A stretch of DNA of 14,084 bases from Tannerella sp. (GTDB taxonomy: Bacteria > Bacteroidota > Bacteroidia > Bacteroidales > Tannerellaceae). Of this stretch, positions 5,693 to 12,981 are shown one piece after another. Under the pieces are notes generated by a model. It searched no databases and was not told the origin of the DNA. It saw only the letters and a program-made list of their open reading frames with translations. The position numbers and the translations under genes were made by a program. The first letter of the stretch is position 1. Each line of letters starts with the position of its first letter. The stretch lies in the NCBI GenBank assembly GCA_031289445.1, contig JAITPL010000020.1, positions 1-14,084 on the forward strand, written 5' to 3'.

Positions 5693-6387
5693 ATATGAAA
5701 AAAATTAAAAACCTTACCTTATGTTTCCTTGCCGGACTTATTGCCTCTGTATCAACCATTTATGCCCAAGAATCGCCCCGTATAAAGGAGGGCTACAAGA
5801 ACGCTTTCAGCATTGAACCGTTTTATCTAACCAACAACGGTCTGCGCCTCAACTACGAACGGCAGCTTGCTTCTCCCGCACACTGGCTCGAAGCAAGTTT
5901 TATAGGATACGTCGTAGATTTTAGACACGAAGACAGGGACAGGTATCTCCCGAACAGTTTCTACACTACGTGGTTTCTGAACGGTCGCGATATCCGTAAC
6001 GCCTGGAGCCTCGGAACGGAAATCAACTACAAGTATTTCCTTCATCCCTTCTTCTATCTATCCGTAGGAGGGGCGTACTCGCACACTGACGTGGTTGACT
6101 ATGCCAATACCTTCCATAAATTTCAGGAGGATGGCCTGACGTTTTATGAACATGCCTGGGGTGAGAGCACGCAGAGGTTTGATCGCGTATCCGGCAACTT
6201 TCGAGTGGGCTTTCAGACCAAAAATTACCGTCGCGTGGTTGTAGGAGGATATGTAGGTATCACGCTCACTCATTCCTTCTACAGCCCTCGCGACGAAGGC
6301 GACTACACTTCTGATGACATCACCAACCTCCGCTATTCGGGCTTCATTCCGCATATCGGCTTCCGCATAGGATTCAGGTGCAAGTAA
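5689..6387 (+). CDS. Putative outer-membrane beta-barrel protein
   Basis: A 232-residue protein with an N-terminal signal peptide (KKIKNLTLCFLAGLIASVST then IYAQE, cleavage likely after AQ or IYA). The rest alternates polar and aromatic residues as in small OM barrels, for example AFSIEPFYLTNNGLRLNYER, FFYLSVGGAYSHT, VVVGGYVGITLTHSFYSPR and the end FIPHIGFRIGFRCK. No TonB-receptor or OmpA domain is visible. The ATG at 5689 overlaps the preceding stop as ATGA; an in-frame ATG at 5695 (MKKIKN) is an equally good start and gives a shorter signal peptide. Being coupled to two LVIVD proteins suggests that the three act together at the outer membrane, but their substrate or role is not evident. Confidence 0.65.
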   Translation: MNMKKIKNLTLCFLAGLIASVSTIYAQESPRIKEGYKNAFSIEPFYLTNNGLRLNYERQLASPAHWLEASFIGYVVDFRHEDRDRYLPNSFYTTWFLNGRDIRNAWSLGTEINYKYFLHPFFYLSVGGAYSHTDVVDYANTFHKFQEDGLTFYEHAWGESTQRFDRVSGNFRVGFQTKNYRRVVVGGYVGITLTHSFYSPRDEGDYTSDDITNLRYSGFIPHIGFRIGFRCK

Positions 6388-6388
6388 A

Positions 6389-7504
6389 TCAGACTTTGAG
6401 GAAGATATTTTGCTTGTAGAGGAAGTAGAGAAACAGCCAGCAAACGGCGACGTAGCCGCTTGTGTTGATGATGTTTGCCCATACTTCGGGGCATTTCGCA
6501 GCCAAGCCTCCAAGGAAGAAGGTAGATATTCTTTGGAAGCCTATTATGCTCTGTGCCAGATAGATAGTGATGGAATTCATGCCCACCACGCGGAAGAACA
6601 GCGTCCAGCGACGATAGCCCTTGACGTCGATGATGTAGTAAAAGATAGCCAGCATAAACAGCGAGTAGGCGGCTACAACGCATACAAACGAGCTGCTCCA
6701 CAGTTTTTTGTTTATCGGGAATACCTCGTTCCATATCAGTCCGGCCGCAAGCAAGACCGCGCCTGCCGCAATCAGGTATATCACCTTTTTGTTTTCGGAT
6801 AATTTTTCCGGCGAGATGCGTATGATTTGGCCTGCAAACATGCCGAGCAGGGCTGTAACTATGGCGGGCAGCGTGCTAAGCAGTCCTTCGGGGTCGAAGT
6901 GGTTGTTGCCGTAAATCAGTCGTCCGGGCATCAAAACGCGGTCAACAGCGCCTACTGCATTGTTCTCGAATGAATAGGTGTCGGCGCCTCCGGGCACAAG
7001 CCACAACAGCAGCCAGTAGCCGACAAGTATAACGGCGGCAATGATAGCAAGAGGTTTGGTTTTCAGTTTCGTAAACAGCAAAGCGGCGAACATCCATGCC
7101 AGACCTATGCGTCCAAGTACGCTCGCGCATCGAAGCGACGCGAAATCAAACTTGAAAAGTCCGTTATAGATGATACCCAAAAGTACGAGTATCAGTCCGC
7201 GTTTGATGATTTTCACAAGTATCTGTGTCTCTGTCTTGCCTGCCTTTCTCTGCTTGGCGATGGAGAACGGAAACGAGACGCCTGCAATAAACAGAAACAG
7301 GGGGAAAATCGTGTCGTGATGCCTTAGTCCGTCCCATTCGACGTGCTCCATCTGGTTTGTTAGCCATGACGACCATCCCGCGTCGGGACTGAGATTACAC
7401 AATGCTGTGATTAGCCCTGCCAGCCCCATGATAAATAGCATGTCGAAGCCCCGCAAAGCATCCAGCGATAAAAGTCTGTCTTTCTTGTTCAAAGATGTTT
7501 CCAT
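6389..7504 (-). CDS. DUF5009 / HGSNAT-like multipass membrane acyltransferase
   Basis: A 371-residue polytopic inner-membrane protein with about 10 hydrophobic segments. The N-terminal signature RLLSLDALRGFDMLFI and the following HVEWDGLRHHDTIFPLFLFI then AGVSFPFS are the hallmarks of the DUF5009 / heparan-alpha-glucosaminide N-acetyltransferase family (COG4299). Members are thought to move acetyl groups across the membrane onto sugars. The target here is unknown; a glycan or cell-envelope sugar is plausible. I chose ATG 7504 because the in-frame TTG at 7531 lies within the -7 box TACTTTTG (7536-7529). The gene is monocistronic. Its stop codon is one base away from the stop of the convergent OMP gene, leaving no room for a separate terminator. 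Confidence 0.8.
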   Translation of the reverse strand: METSLNKKDRLLSLDALRGFDMLFIMGLAGLITALCNLSPDAGWSSWLTNQMEHVEWDGLRHHDTIFPLFLFIAGVSFPFSIAKQRKAGKTETQILVKIIKRGLILVLLGIIYNGLFKFDFASLRCASVLGRIGLAWMFAALLFTKLKTKPLAIIAAVILVGYWLLLWLVPGGADTYSFENNAVGAVDRVLMPGRLIYGNNHFDPEGLLSTLPAIVTALLGMFAGQIIRISPEKLSENKKVIYLIAAGAVLLAAGLIWNEVFPINKKLWSSSFVCVVAAYSLFMLAIFYYIIDVKGYRRWTLFFRVVGMNSITIYLAQSIIGFQRISTFFLGGLAAKCPEVWANIINTSGYVAVCWLFLYFLYKQNIFLKV

Positions 7505-7528
7505 AATTTGGTGCGTTTTAATTTTCTG

Positions 7529-7536
7529 CAAAAGTA
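7529..7536 (-). promoter_or_regulatory. -7 box for the DUF5009 gene
   Basis: TACTTTTG on the minus strand, 24 bases before the ATG, fits TAnnTTTG. No TTTG is present at 19-21 bases upstream. Confidence 0.5.
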
Positions 7537-7544
7537 ATAATTAA

Positions 7545-7577
7545 TTTGTGAAATATGAATTTTTATGATTATTTTTG
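7545..7577 (+). promoter_or_regulatory. Promoter for trmB-mrp
   Basis: TTTG (7545-7548), 21 bases, TATTTTTG (7570-7577). This fits the Bacteroidetes consensus and lies 10 bases before the chosen trmB start. It rules out the in-frame ATG at 7555 as the normal start. Confidence 0.6.
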
Positions 7578-7587
7578 CAACGAAATT

Positions 7588-8328
7588 ATGAGCAAAAATA
7601 AATTAAAAAAGTTTGACGAGATGCGGGACTTCCCTAATGTCTATCAGTATCCTTTCGCTGTGTTGCAGGCTGAGGGCGGATGTCCGATGCGGGGATGCTG
7701 GGGCAGGGATGTGTTCGGCAACGAACATCCATTAGTTCTGGAGTTGGGCTGCGGACGCGGTGAATATACCGTCGGTTTGGGGCGACTGTTTCCAGATAAG
7801 AATTTCATCGGTATAGACATCAAGGGAGCGAGGATGTGGAGCGGCGCCAAGGAAGCCGACGAAGCAGGGATGAACAACGTCGCTTTCCTGCGCACAAGCA
7901 TTGAGTTGATAGGCAGTTTTTTTGCCGACGGCGAGGTTGCCGAGATATGGCTCACCTTTCCCGACCCGCAGATGAAGAAAGCAGGCAAACGCCTGACAGG
8001 CAGTCGTTTTATGCGTCTATACAGCAAGATTCTGACGGACAGCGGACTGATTCATCTCAAGACCGACAGTAACTTTCTCTATACCTACACCTGCGAGGTC
8101 ATCAAGGCTAACGCCTATCCGGTGCAAGTCTCTACGACCGACCTCTATGCTTCCGGCATGGCGGACGAGATACTGTCGATACGCACTTGCTATGAGCAGC
8201 AATGGATAGATAGAGGATTGAGTATAAGGTATATACGCTTTGTATGCGAGCCTCGCGATATCCTCGTCGAGCCTGACATAGACATTGAGCCTGACCCTTA
8301 CCGCAGTTATAATAGAACAAAAAAATGA
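7588..8328 (+). CDS. trmB: tRNA (guanine-N7-)-methyltransferase TrmB
   Basis: Methylates N7 of G46 in the variable loop of tRNAs using S-adenosylmethionine. The SAM site is [17 protein letters not shown] (about 50-66), followed by [15 protein letters not shown]. The TrmB signatures [19 protein letters not shown] and [13 protein letters not shown] are present, and the protein ends [15 protein letters not shown]. Length is 246 residues from ATG 7588. That start gives MSKNKLKKF, which matches the usual MxKNKLxKF beginning in Bacteroidales and falls after the -7 box; an in-frame ATG at 7555 adds 11 unlikely residues. The stop TGA overlaps the mrp ATG (ATGA), so the two are translationally coupled. 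Confidence 0.93.
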   Translation: MSKNKLKKFDEMRDFPNVYQYPFAVLQAEGGCPMRGCWGRDVFGNEHPLVLELGCGRGEYTVGLGRLFPDKNFIGIDIKGARMWSGAKEADEAGMNNVAFLRTSIELIGSFFADGEVAEIWLTFPDPQMKKAGKRLTGSRFMRLYSKILTDSGLIHLKTDSNFLYTYTCEVIKANAYPVQVSTTDLYASGMADEILSIRTCYEQQWIDRGLSIRYIRFVCEPRDILVEPDIDIEPDPYRSYNRTKK

Positions 8329-9428
8329 ACATTTATCCAAAATTAATTCTTGAGGCCTTGGAGAAGGTGCGTTATCCGGGAACAGGTAAAAACCTTGTAG
8401 AAGCCGGCATGGTGGACGACAATATCCGCATTGAGGGTCGGCGCGTCTCGTTCTCTCTTTTGTTCGAGAAGCCTAAGGATCCCTTTATCCGCTCTGTTGT
8501 GAAAGCAGCCGAAACGGCCATCCTTACTTATATCTCGCCGGATATTGACGTCAAGGGCAATATCTCCGTCGTTACCGCGCAGGAAGCGCGTCCCGAGCCT
8601 GACAGGTTGTTGCCCGAAGTGAAGAATATCATCGCCATAGCATCGGGCAAGGGCGGTGTAGGCAAGAGTACCGTGGCGGCTAATCTGGCTGTCTCGCTGG
8701 CGGCTGCGGGTTACCGTACAGGTCTGCTTGACGCCGATATCTACGGCCCCTCGCAGCCCAAGATGTTCAATGTGGAGGACGCCCGCCCTTCTATGGAAAA
8801 AGTCGGCGCTCGCGAACTGATACAACCCGTTGAAAATTACGGTGTTAAAATGCTCTCTATCGGATTCTTCGTCAGCAGGGAGGATGCTATTGTATGGCGA
8901 GGCTCGATGGCGAGCAACGCACTGAAGCAACTGATAGGCGACGCCAATTGGGGCGCCCTCGACTATCTGCTGCTCGACCTGCCCCCCGGCACCGGCGATA
9001 TATCCCTCACACTCGTGCAGACGCTTGCCATAACAGGGGCTGTCGTAGTCAGTACTCCGCAGGAAGTAGCTCTTGCCGACGCCCGCAAGGGTATAAGTAT
9101 GTTTCAAGGCGACAAGGTCAATGTCCCTGTGCTCGGTTTGATTGAGAACATGGCCTGGTTTACTCCCGCCGAACTGCCCGATAACCGTTACTATATCTTC
9201 GGTCGTGAGGGCGTCGCTCGATTGGCGGAAGAGATGAACATTCCCCTCTTGGGTCAGATACCGCTGGTACAGAGCATTTGCGAGAGTGGTGACGCGGGCG
9301 CTCCTGTAGCCTGCAATCCCGACACTATCACCGGAGCCGCCTTCCGACAGTTAGCCTGCAACCTTGTCGAGCGCGTCAATCACCGCAACGAACGCCTCCC
9401 GGCGACAACAAAGGTGAAAATGAAATAA
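8325..9428 (+). CDS. mrp: Mrp/NBP35 (ApbC)-family P-loop ATPase, Fe-S carrier type
   Basis: A 367-residue Mrp/ApbC-family ATPase, proposed to carry or load iron-sulfur clusters on target apoproteins. The N-terminal part (about 1-85) resembles the MIP18/FSCA (DUF59) domain. Then follow the deviant Walker [10 protein letters not shown] (about 108-116), [15 protein letters not shown] (134-148), DLPPGTGD (218-225) and [14 protein letters not shown] (243-256). The CxxC pair that binds the bridging cluster in many family members, expected after GLIENM (about 271-276), is absent; the region reads [17 protein letters not shown]. From memory Bacteroides homologues share this. The role in Fe-S transfer is therefore inferred from family only. 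It is co-transcribed with trmB, overlapping by four bases. Confidence 0.9.
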   Translation: MNIYPKLILEALEKVRYPGTGKNLVEAGMVDDNIRIEGRRVSFSLLFEKPKDPFIRSVVKAAETAILTYISPDIDVKGNISVVTAQEARPEPDRLLPEVKNIIAIASGKGGVGKSTVAANLAVSLAAAGYRTGLLDADIYGPSQPKMFNVEDARPSMEKVGARELIQPVENYGVKMLSIGFFVSREDAIVWRGSMASNALKQLIGDANWGALDYLLLDLPPGTGDISLTLVQTLAITGAVVVSTPQEVALADARKGISMFQGDKVNVPVLGLIENMAWFTPAELPDNRYYIFGREGVARLAEEMNIPLLGQIPLVQSICESGDAGAPVACNPDTITGAAFRQLACNLVERVNHRNERLPATTKVKMK

Positions 9429-9429
9429 A

Positions 9430-9471
9430 GGTAGAAGGTAGAAATTAGAAAGTAGAAGTTAGAAATTAGAA
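9430..9471 (+). repeat. Heptamer tandem repeat, six copies
   Basis: Starting two bases after the mrp stop, six consecutive heptamers read GGTAGAA, GGTAGAA, ATTAGAA, AGTAGAA, GTTAGAA, ATTAGAA. The last five bases (TAGAA) are invariant and the first two vary. Confidence 0.75.
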
Positions 9472-9478
9472 ATGGTTG

Positions 9479-9507
9479 CAGAATTAACAGGATTTTCAGA
9501 ATTAACA
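9479..9507. repeat. 11-base direct repeat
   Basis: CAGAATTAACA occurs at 9479-9489 and again at 9497-9507, separated by GGATTTT. Confidence 0.6.
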
Positions 9508-9539
9508 AAAGATTGCTTCGCCCTACCAATGACGCAATC
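9505..9539 (-). terminator. Probable terminator of the minus-strand nrnA-to-methyltransferase cluster
   Basis: On the minus strand GATTGC (9539-9534) pairs with GCAATC (9516-9511), followed by TTTTGTT. Further pairing inside the loop is partial. It lies about 120 bases past the methyltransferase stop. The arms could act for both converging transcripts, but the T-rich tract favours the minus strand. Confidence 0.4.
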
Positions 9540-9608
9540 ATATTCAACGTCATATCCCCTTGTTTAATTTTTTATCGCGACTCGTAATAACGGATACCGC
9601 TCGCAATG

Positions 9609-9637
9609 ATACTTATTGTACATTGTACAATAAGTAT
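9609..9637. repeat. 13-base-arm palindrome, TATTGTAC family
   Basis: ATACTTATTGTAC-ATT-GTACAATAAGTAT is a perfect inverted repeat with a three-base loop. Its core is the same as the two palindromes at 406-449. It sits in the convergent gap between mrp and the RNA methyltransferase gene and could fold in either transcript. Confidence 0.7.
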
Positions 9638-9650
9638 TCTCAACTGAATT

Positions 9651-9678
9651 ATCAATTGTCAATTATCAATTATCAATT
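9651..9678 (-). repeat. Heptamer tandem repeat overlapping the methyltransferase stop codon
   Basis: Plus-strand units ATCAATT, GTCAATT, ATCAATT, ATCAATT run without interruption. The stop codon of the minus-strand gene (9661-9659) falls inside the second unit, so the last residues of the protein are read from the repeat. Confidence 0.7.
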
Positions 9679-10195
9679 GTTTTCTCGTTTCCCATATTGC
9701 GATACCGGCGGCGACGGCGACATTGAGGGAGTGTTTCGAGCCGAACTGCGGTATCTCGATGCAAATATCACATTCATCAACGACAGCCTGTTGTACGCCC
9801 TTGACCTCATGACCTATTATCAGAGCATATTTCTTATCCGTTTCAAGTAACAGATTTTCAAGGCTTACAGAGCCTTCCGCCTGCTCTATGGCGCAAACGA
9901 TGTAACCCTGCTGTTTCAGCGAGCGCACTGCTTCGAGCGTATCATCGAAGTAGCGCCATTCGACAGTCTCTTCAGCGCCAAGCGCGGTCTTGTGAATCTC
10001 GACATTAGGCGGAGTAGCTGTGATGCCGCATAGATAGACAGCTTCGAGCCGGAAAGCGTCGGCTGTGCGAAACACCGAGCCTACATTGTTCAAACTGCGC
10101 ACATGGTCGAGGACAACTGTCAGAGGCGTTTTTGCACTCGTCCTATATTCGTCGGCCGTCAGACGCTTAAGTTCTGTTACCTTGAGTTTGCGCAT
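9659..10195 (-). CDS. TrmH/SpoU-family RNA 2'-O-methyltransferase
   Basis: A 178-residue single-domain SPOUT methyltransferase that uses SAM to methylate a ribose 2'-OH in tRNA or rRNA; the target is unknown. The three SpoU motifs are visible. Motif 1 is SLNNVGSVFRTADAF (about 34-48). Motif 2 is ALIIGHEVKGV (124-134), where His replaces the Asn common in GNE. Motif 3 is IEIPQFGSKHSLNVAVAAGI (146-165). The start MRKLKV at 10195 is preferred to the in-frame TTG at 10198. The last residues (QLIIDN) and the stop are encoded in a heptamer repeat. It is the last gene of the minus-strand cluster, 15 bases after the phosphatase gene. Confidence 0.87.
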   Translation of the reverse strand: MRKLKVTELKRLTADEYRTSAKTPLTVVLDHVRSLNNVGSVFRTADAFRLEAVYLCGITATPPNVEIHKTALGAEETVEWRYFDDTLEAVRSLKQQGYIVCAIEQAEGSVSLENLLLETDKKYALIIGHEVKGVQQAVVDECDICIEIPQFGSKHSLNVAVAAGIAIWETRKQLIIDN

Positions 10196-10210
10196 CAAGA
10201 AATTTATAAT

Positions 10211-10948
10211 TTAGTTTAATGCAATTACGATAATCACCGGGCGATGGTCGGAAGCGACTCTTTCGTCCGGAACCTTATTCTCAATCAGCGTAAACGGCAC
10301 ATTCTTGGAAATAGCGATATAGTCGATACACTGTCGGGCTTTGTCGGCCGGAAAGGTCGGTATCAGCGTATTGTTAAGCATCGTGAAATTCTCTTTGAGG
10401 CGCTTTATCACATCCGATTCGGGGTGCGAGTTCAAATCGCCCGCAAGGATAAAGGGTTTGGAGGCTCTGACTGCTTCGCCGTGAATAATTTCGACCGATA
10501 GCAGGCGGTCTTCATCGGTAAGCGAGAAATGCGTGCATCCAAGCAGATACTTCTCGAACTCCACTATTAGCAGAGAACGTTTTTCTTCGCGTCCCGGAAG
10601 GGCTACAGCATAGTATCCAAGCGGTTTTTCCCTGGCTATAACACCTATACCGTACTTCCCGCCGTCAAAGTCAATCGAAGCATTATAGGCGCTGTTCATC
10701 GAGGTCAGTCGGGCTATCTCGCGCAACACATCGACGCCGCCACTTCGCTTCGTTACACTGTCTAACTCCTGAATCGCCACTGCATCCGGCTTTTCTTTCA
10801 GTATAACATCTGCAATACGCTGATAATCTGTAATATCATCCATGCCTTTGGCGTTACGTACATTGTATGACATAACCTTCAGAGTGTCGGCAGCATAAGC
10901 GCCTACACATAGAAAACAAAGCAATAAAGCGGAAAGTAAGGGTTTCAT
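10211..10948 (-). CDS. Exported endonuclease/exonuclease/phosphatase-family protein
   Basis: A 245-residue protein with a signal peptide (MKPLLSALLLCFLCVGAYAA, cleavage after AYA) followed by a complete EEP fold. Visible catalytic and metal residues are the Asn in MSYNVRN (about 29), Glu in QELD (61), LLGCTHFSLTDEDR (135-148), LAGDLNSHPES with Asp171 and Asn173, CIDYIAIS, and the terminal SDHRP (His235). The family includes phosphodiesterases acting on nucleic acids, phospholipids or inositol phosphates. Export suggests an extracytoplasmic substrate, but none can be named. I chose ATG 10948, one base after the glmM stop, giving a clean signal peptide; this spacing implies coupled translation with glmM. 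Confidence 0.87.
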   Translation of the reverse strand: MKPLLSALLLCFLCVGAYAADTLKVMSYNVRNAKGMDDITDYQRIADVILKEKPDAVAIQELDSVTKRSGGVDVLREIARLTSMNSAYNASIDFDGGKYGIGVIAREKPLGYYAVALPGREEKRSLLIVEFEKYLLGCTHFSLTDEDRLLSVEIIHGEAVRASKPFILAGDLNSHPESDVIKRLKENFTMLNNTLIPTFPADKARQCIDYIAISKNVPFTLIENKVPDERVASDHRPVIIVIALN

Positions 10949-10949
10949 A

Positions 10950-12332
10950 TTATTGATTGACTCGTAATTTAATCTCATTCCCCAGATTTTCGGCTTCCTG
11001 TGCGGTATGCGCTTCGGAATAGATACGGATTATCGGCTCGGTGTTGCTTTTGCGGAGGTGTACCCATTTATCCGGAAAATCTATCTTAACACCGTCAATA
11101 TCAGTTATTTCGTACTGCGAATACTGCTCTTTAACTTTTTGCAGGACGGCGTCTATGTCGATATCGGGCGTCAACTCTACCTTCTGTTTAGATATGAAAT
11201 ATGGTGGATATGATGCGCGTAACTCACTTGTTTTCAGTTTCTTTTTAGCCAGATAAGTGAGAAACAGCGCAATCCCTACCAGAGCGTCGCGACCGTAATG
11301 GCTTGCCGGATAGATGACGCCGCCATTGCCCTCTCCGCCTATAACCGCGTCGGTAGCCTTCATCTTGGCTACTACATTGACTTCGCCGACGGCAGCAGCG
11401 TTGTACTGGCCGCCATGCTTTACGGTTACATCCCGCAAGGCGCGTGTCGAGCTTAGGTTACTGACCGTATTGCCCGGCGTATGCGACAGCACATAATCGC
11501 TTACCGCCACAAGGGTGTATTCCTCGCCAAACATCTTGCCGTTCTCGCAGACAATCGCAAGGCGGTCAACGTCGGGGTCAACAACGAAGCCTACATCAGC
11601 CTTTGCCTGCGTCATCAATGCCGAAATCTCGGTGAGATTTTCGGGCAGAGGTTCGGGATTATGCGAGAAGTTGCCATGCGGGTTGCAGTGCAGTTTAAAC
11701 AACTCTTTGACGCCCAGCGCATACAGCAACTCGGGCAACACTATTCCGCCTACCGAGTTGACGCAATCAATGGCTACACGAAAATTGGCAGCGCGAATAG
11801 CCTCTGTATCAACGAGTTCAAGCCGCAGTATGCTCTCGATATGACGCTCTCTATAGCGCGAATCCGTTATTATCGTGCCTATATTATTGATTGAAGCGTA
11901 TTCAAACTGCTGTTTTTCAGCAAGTTCGAGCACCTCGCGACCTTCTTCTTCGTTAAGAAACTCGCCTCTGTAATTGAGCAGTTTGAGGGCGTTCCACTGT
12001 TTAGGGTTATGACTTGCGGTGATGATTATACCGCCGGAAGCGTTCTCCATCGTAACCGCCAGCTCGGTTGTAGGCGTCGTAGCGAGGTCGATGTCAACCA
12101 CATCAAACCCCATGCCTGTGAGCGTTCCGTTGACGACCTGTTTGACCATCTGCCCCGAAATGCGTGCATCGCGTCCTACAACAATGCGCTTGGCTGATGT
12201 GGACGGGGCGTTCTTGCGGATAAAAGTTGCGTATGCCGAGACGAATTTGACGATAGCCAGAGGGTTTAGTCCCTCGTCCGATGCACCTCCTATCGTGCCC
12301 CGAATACCTGAAATTGATTTGATTAATGTCAT
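10950..12332 (-). CDS. glmM: Phosphoglucosamine mutase / phosphohexomutase
   Basis: A 460-residue alpha-D-phosphohexomutase, most likely GlmM, which converts glucosamine-6-phosphate to glucosamine-1-phosphate for UDP-GlcNAc, peptidoglycan and LPS synthesis. The active-site phosphoserine lies in TASHNP (about 105-110, Ser107). The metal loop is DPDVDR (252-257), the sugar-binding loop GEGNGG (333-338), and the phosphate-binding loop RKSNTEPIIRIYSE (427-440). The N-terminus SISGIRGTIGG is typical. Phosphomannomutase or phosphoglucomutase activity cannot be excluded from motifs alone, but GEGNGG and overall similarity to Bacteroidales GlmM favour GlmM. The stop is one base from the downstream phosphatase start; a 28-base gap separates it from the DUF4827 gene. 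Confidence 0.87.
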   Translation of the reverse strand: MTLIKSISGIRGTIGGASDEGLNPLAIVKFVSAYATFIRKNAPSTSAKRIVVGRDARISGQMVKQVVNGTLTGMGFDVVDIDLATTPTTELAVTMENASGGIIITASHNPKQWNALKLLNYRGEFLNEEEGREVLELAEKQQFEYASINNIGTIITDSRYRERHIESILRLELVDTEAIRAANFRVAIDCVNSVGGIVLPELLYALGVKELFKLHCNPHGNFSHNPEPLPENLTEISALMTQAKADVGFVVDPDVDRLAIVCENGKMFGEEYTLVAVSDYVLSHTPGNTVSNLSSTRALRDVTVKHGGQYNAAAVGEVNVVAKMKATDAVIGGEGNGGVIYPASHYGRDALVGIALFLTYLAKKKLKTSELRASYPPYFISKQKVELTPDIDIDAVLQKVKEQYSQYEITDIDGVKIDFPDKWVHLRKSNTEPIIRIYSEAHTAQEAENLGNEIKLRVNQ

Positions 12333-12360
12333 ATAACTTCCTGATTATAATAGTTTTACA

Positions 12361-12969
12361 TTACCAGAAAACATATCTTATACTGTCGTAATATATAGGG
12401 TAATATTTTTGGGTGTTAGCTGATTGATAGGAGCTTCCGGCAGGTATGTCGCTAATCTCCGAATAACCGGGGACAATCAGCTTGACCCATGCGCTGTCGC
12501 CCACATATTGAAGCGCCGATTCAATACCCATGCCGAAGCAAAGGTAGTAGTTGTCGCCCGATGCCTGATGTTCGCTGACGACGCTGTAGGCCATTCCGTA
12601 TTTGAACTCAAAAGGGTAGCCGGAGTTGCCGAACGAGTTGAAATAATACGGAGTATCGGCGTCATAAACATAACCGCAGACGCGCGTCAGTACGGTTGTG
12701 GCGTTATATTGCGCGCGCACTCCGTTGCCCGAATCGATAACATTCATGTAGATGCCGCTGGATAGCTCCACAAACTGGTTTTTCCCAAACACACCATCCT
12801 TTGGGTACTCCGACAAGACTTCTATACCTTTCTCGGCTATTATCCTCTTGATAATCACCTGTTCCGCCGACTTTAACTCCTCATACGTCGGGGTATCGTT
12901 GCATGAAACGGCGAAAATCAGATGTAATACGCTCATTATAAGCGTCATAAAATAAAAACTTTTCTTCAT
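12361..12969 (-). CDS. DUF4827-type lipoprotein
   Basis: A 202-residue lipoprotein with signal peptide MKKSFYFMTLIMSVLHLIFA followed by VSC (lipobox AVSC, Cys23). The segment EELKSAEQVIIKRIIAEKGI followed by VLSEYPKDGVFGKNQFVELS, GIYMNVIDSGNGVRA and TTVLTRVCGYVYD fits DUF4827, a Bacteroidales family that by recollection lies between nrnA-like and glmM genes. An FKBP-like fold has crossed my mind but I cannot support it from the sequence. No catalytic residues are recognisable. It lies 12 bases after nrnA and 28 before glmM, so it is co-transcribed. The tail is Tyr-rich and ends in RYVFW. Confidence 0.72.
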   Translation of the reverse strand: MKKSFYFMTLIMSVLHLIFAVSCNDTPTYEELKSAEQVIIKRIIAEKGIEVLSEYPKDGVFGKNQFVELSSGIYMNVIDSGNGVRAQYNATTVLTRVCGYVYDADTPYYFNSFGNSGYPFEFKYGMAYSVVSEHQASGDNYYLCFGMGIESALQYVGDSAWVKLIVPGYSEISDIPAGSSYQSANTQKYYPIYYDSIRYVFW

Positions 12970-12981
12970 GTTCTTAATTGT

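Noticed and set aside
7555..7587. Upstream in-frame ATG for trmB
   Set aside because: The -7 box at 7570-7577 lies downstream of this ATG, and homologues start at the MSKNKL position.
8343..9107. Long open frame on the minus strand inside mrp
   Set aside because: It is antisense to conserved Mrp motifs, and its translation shows no recognisable domain.
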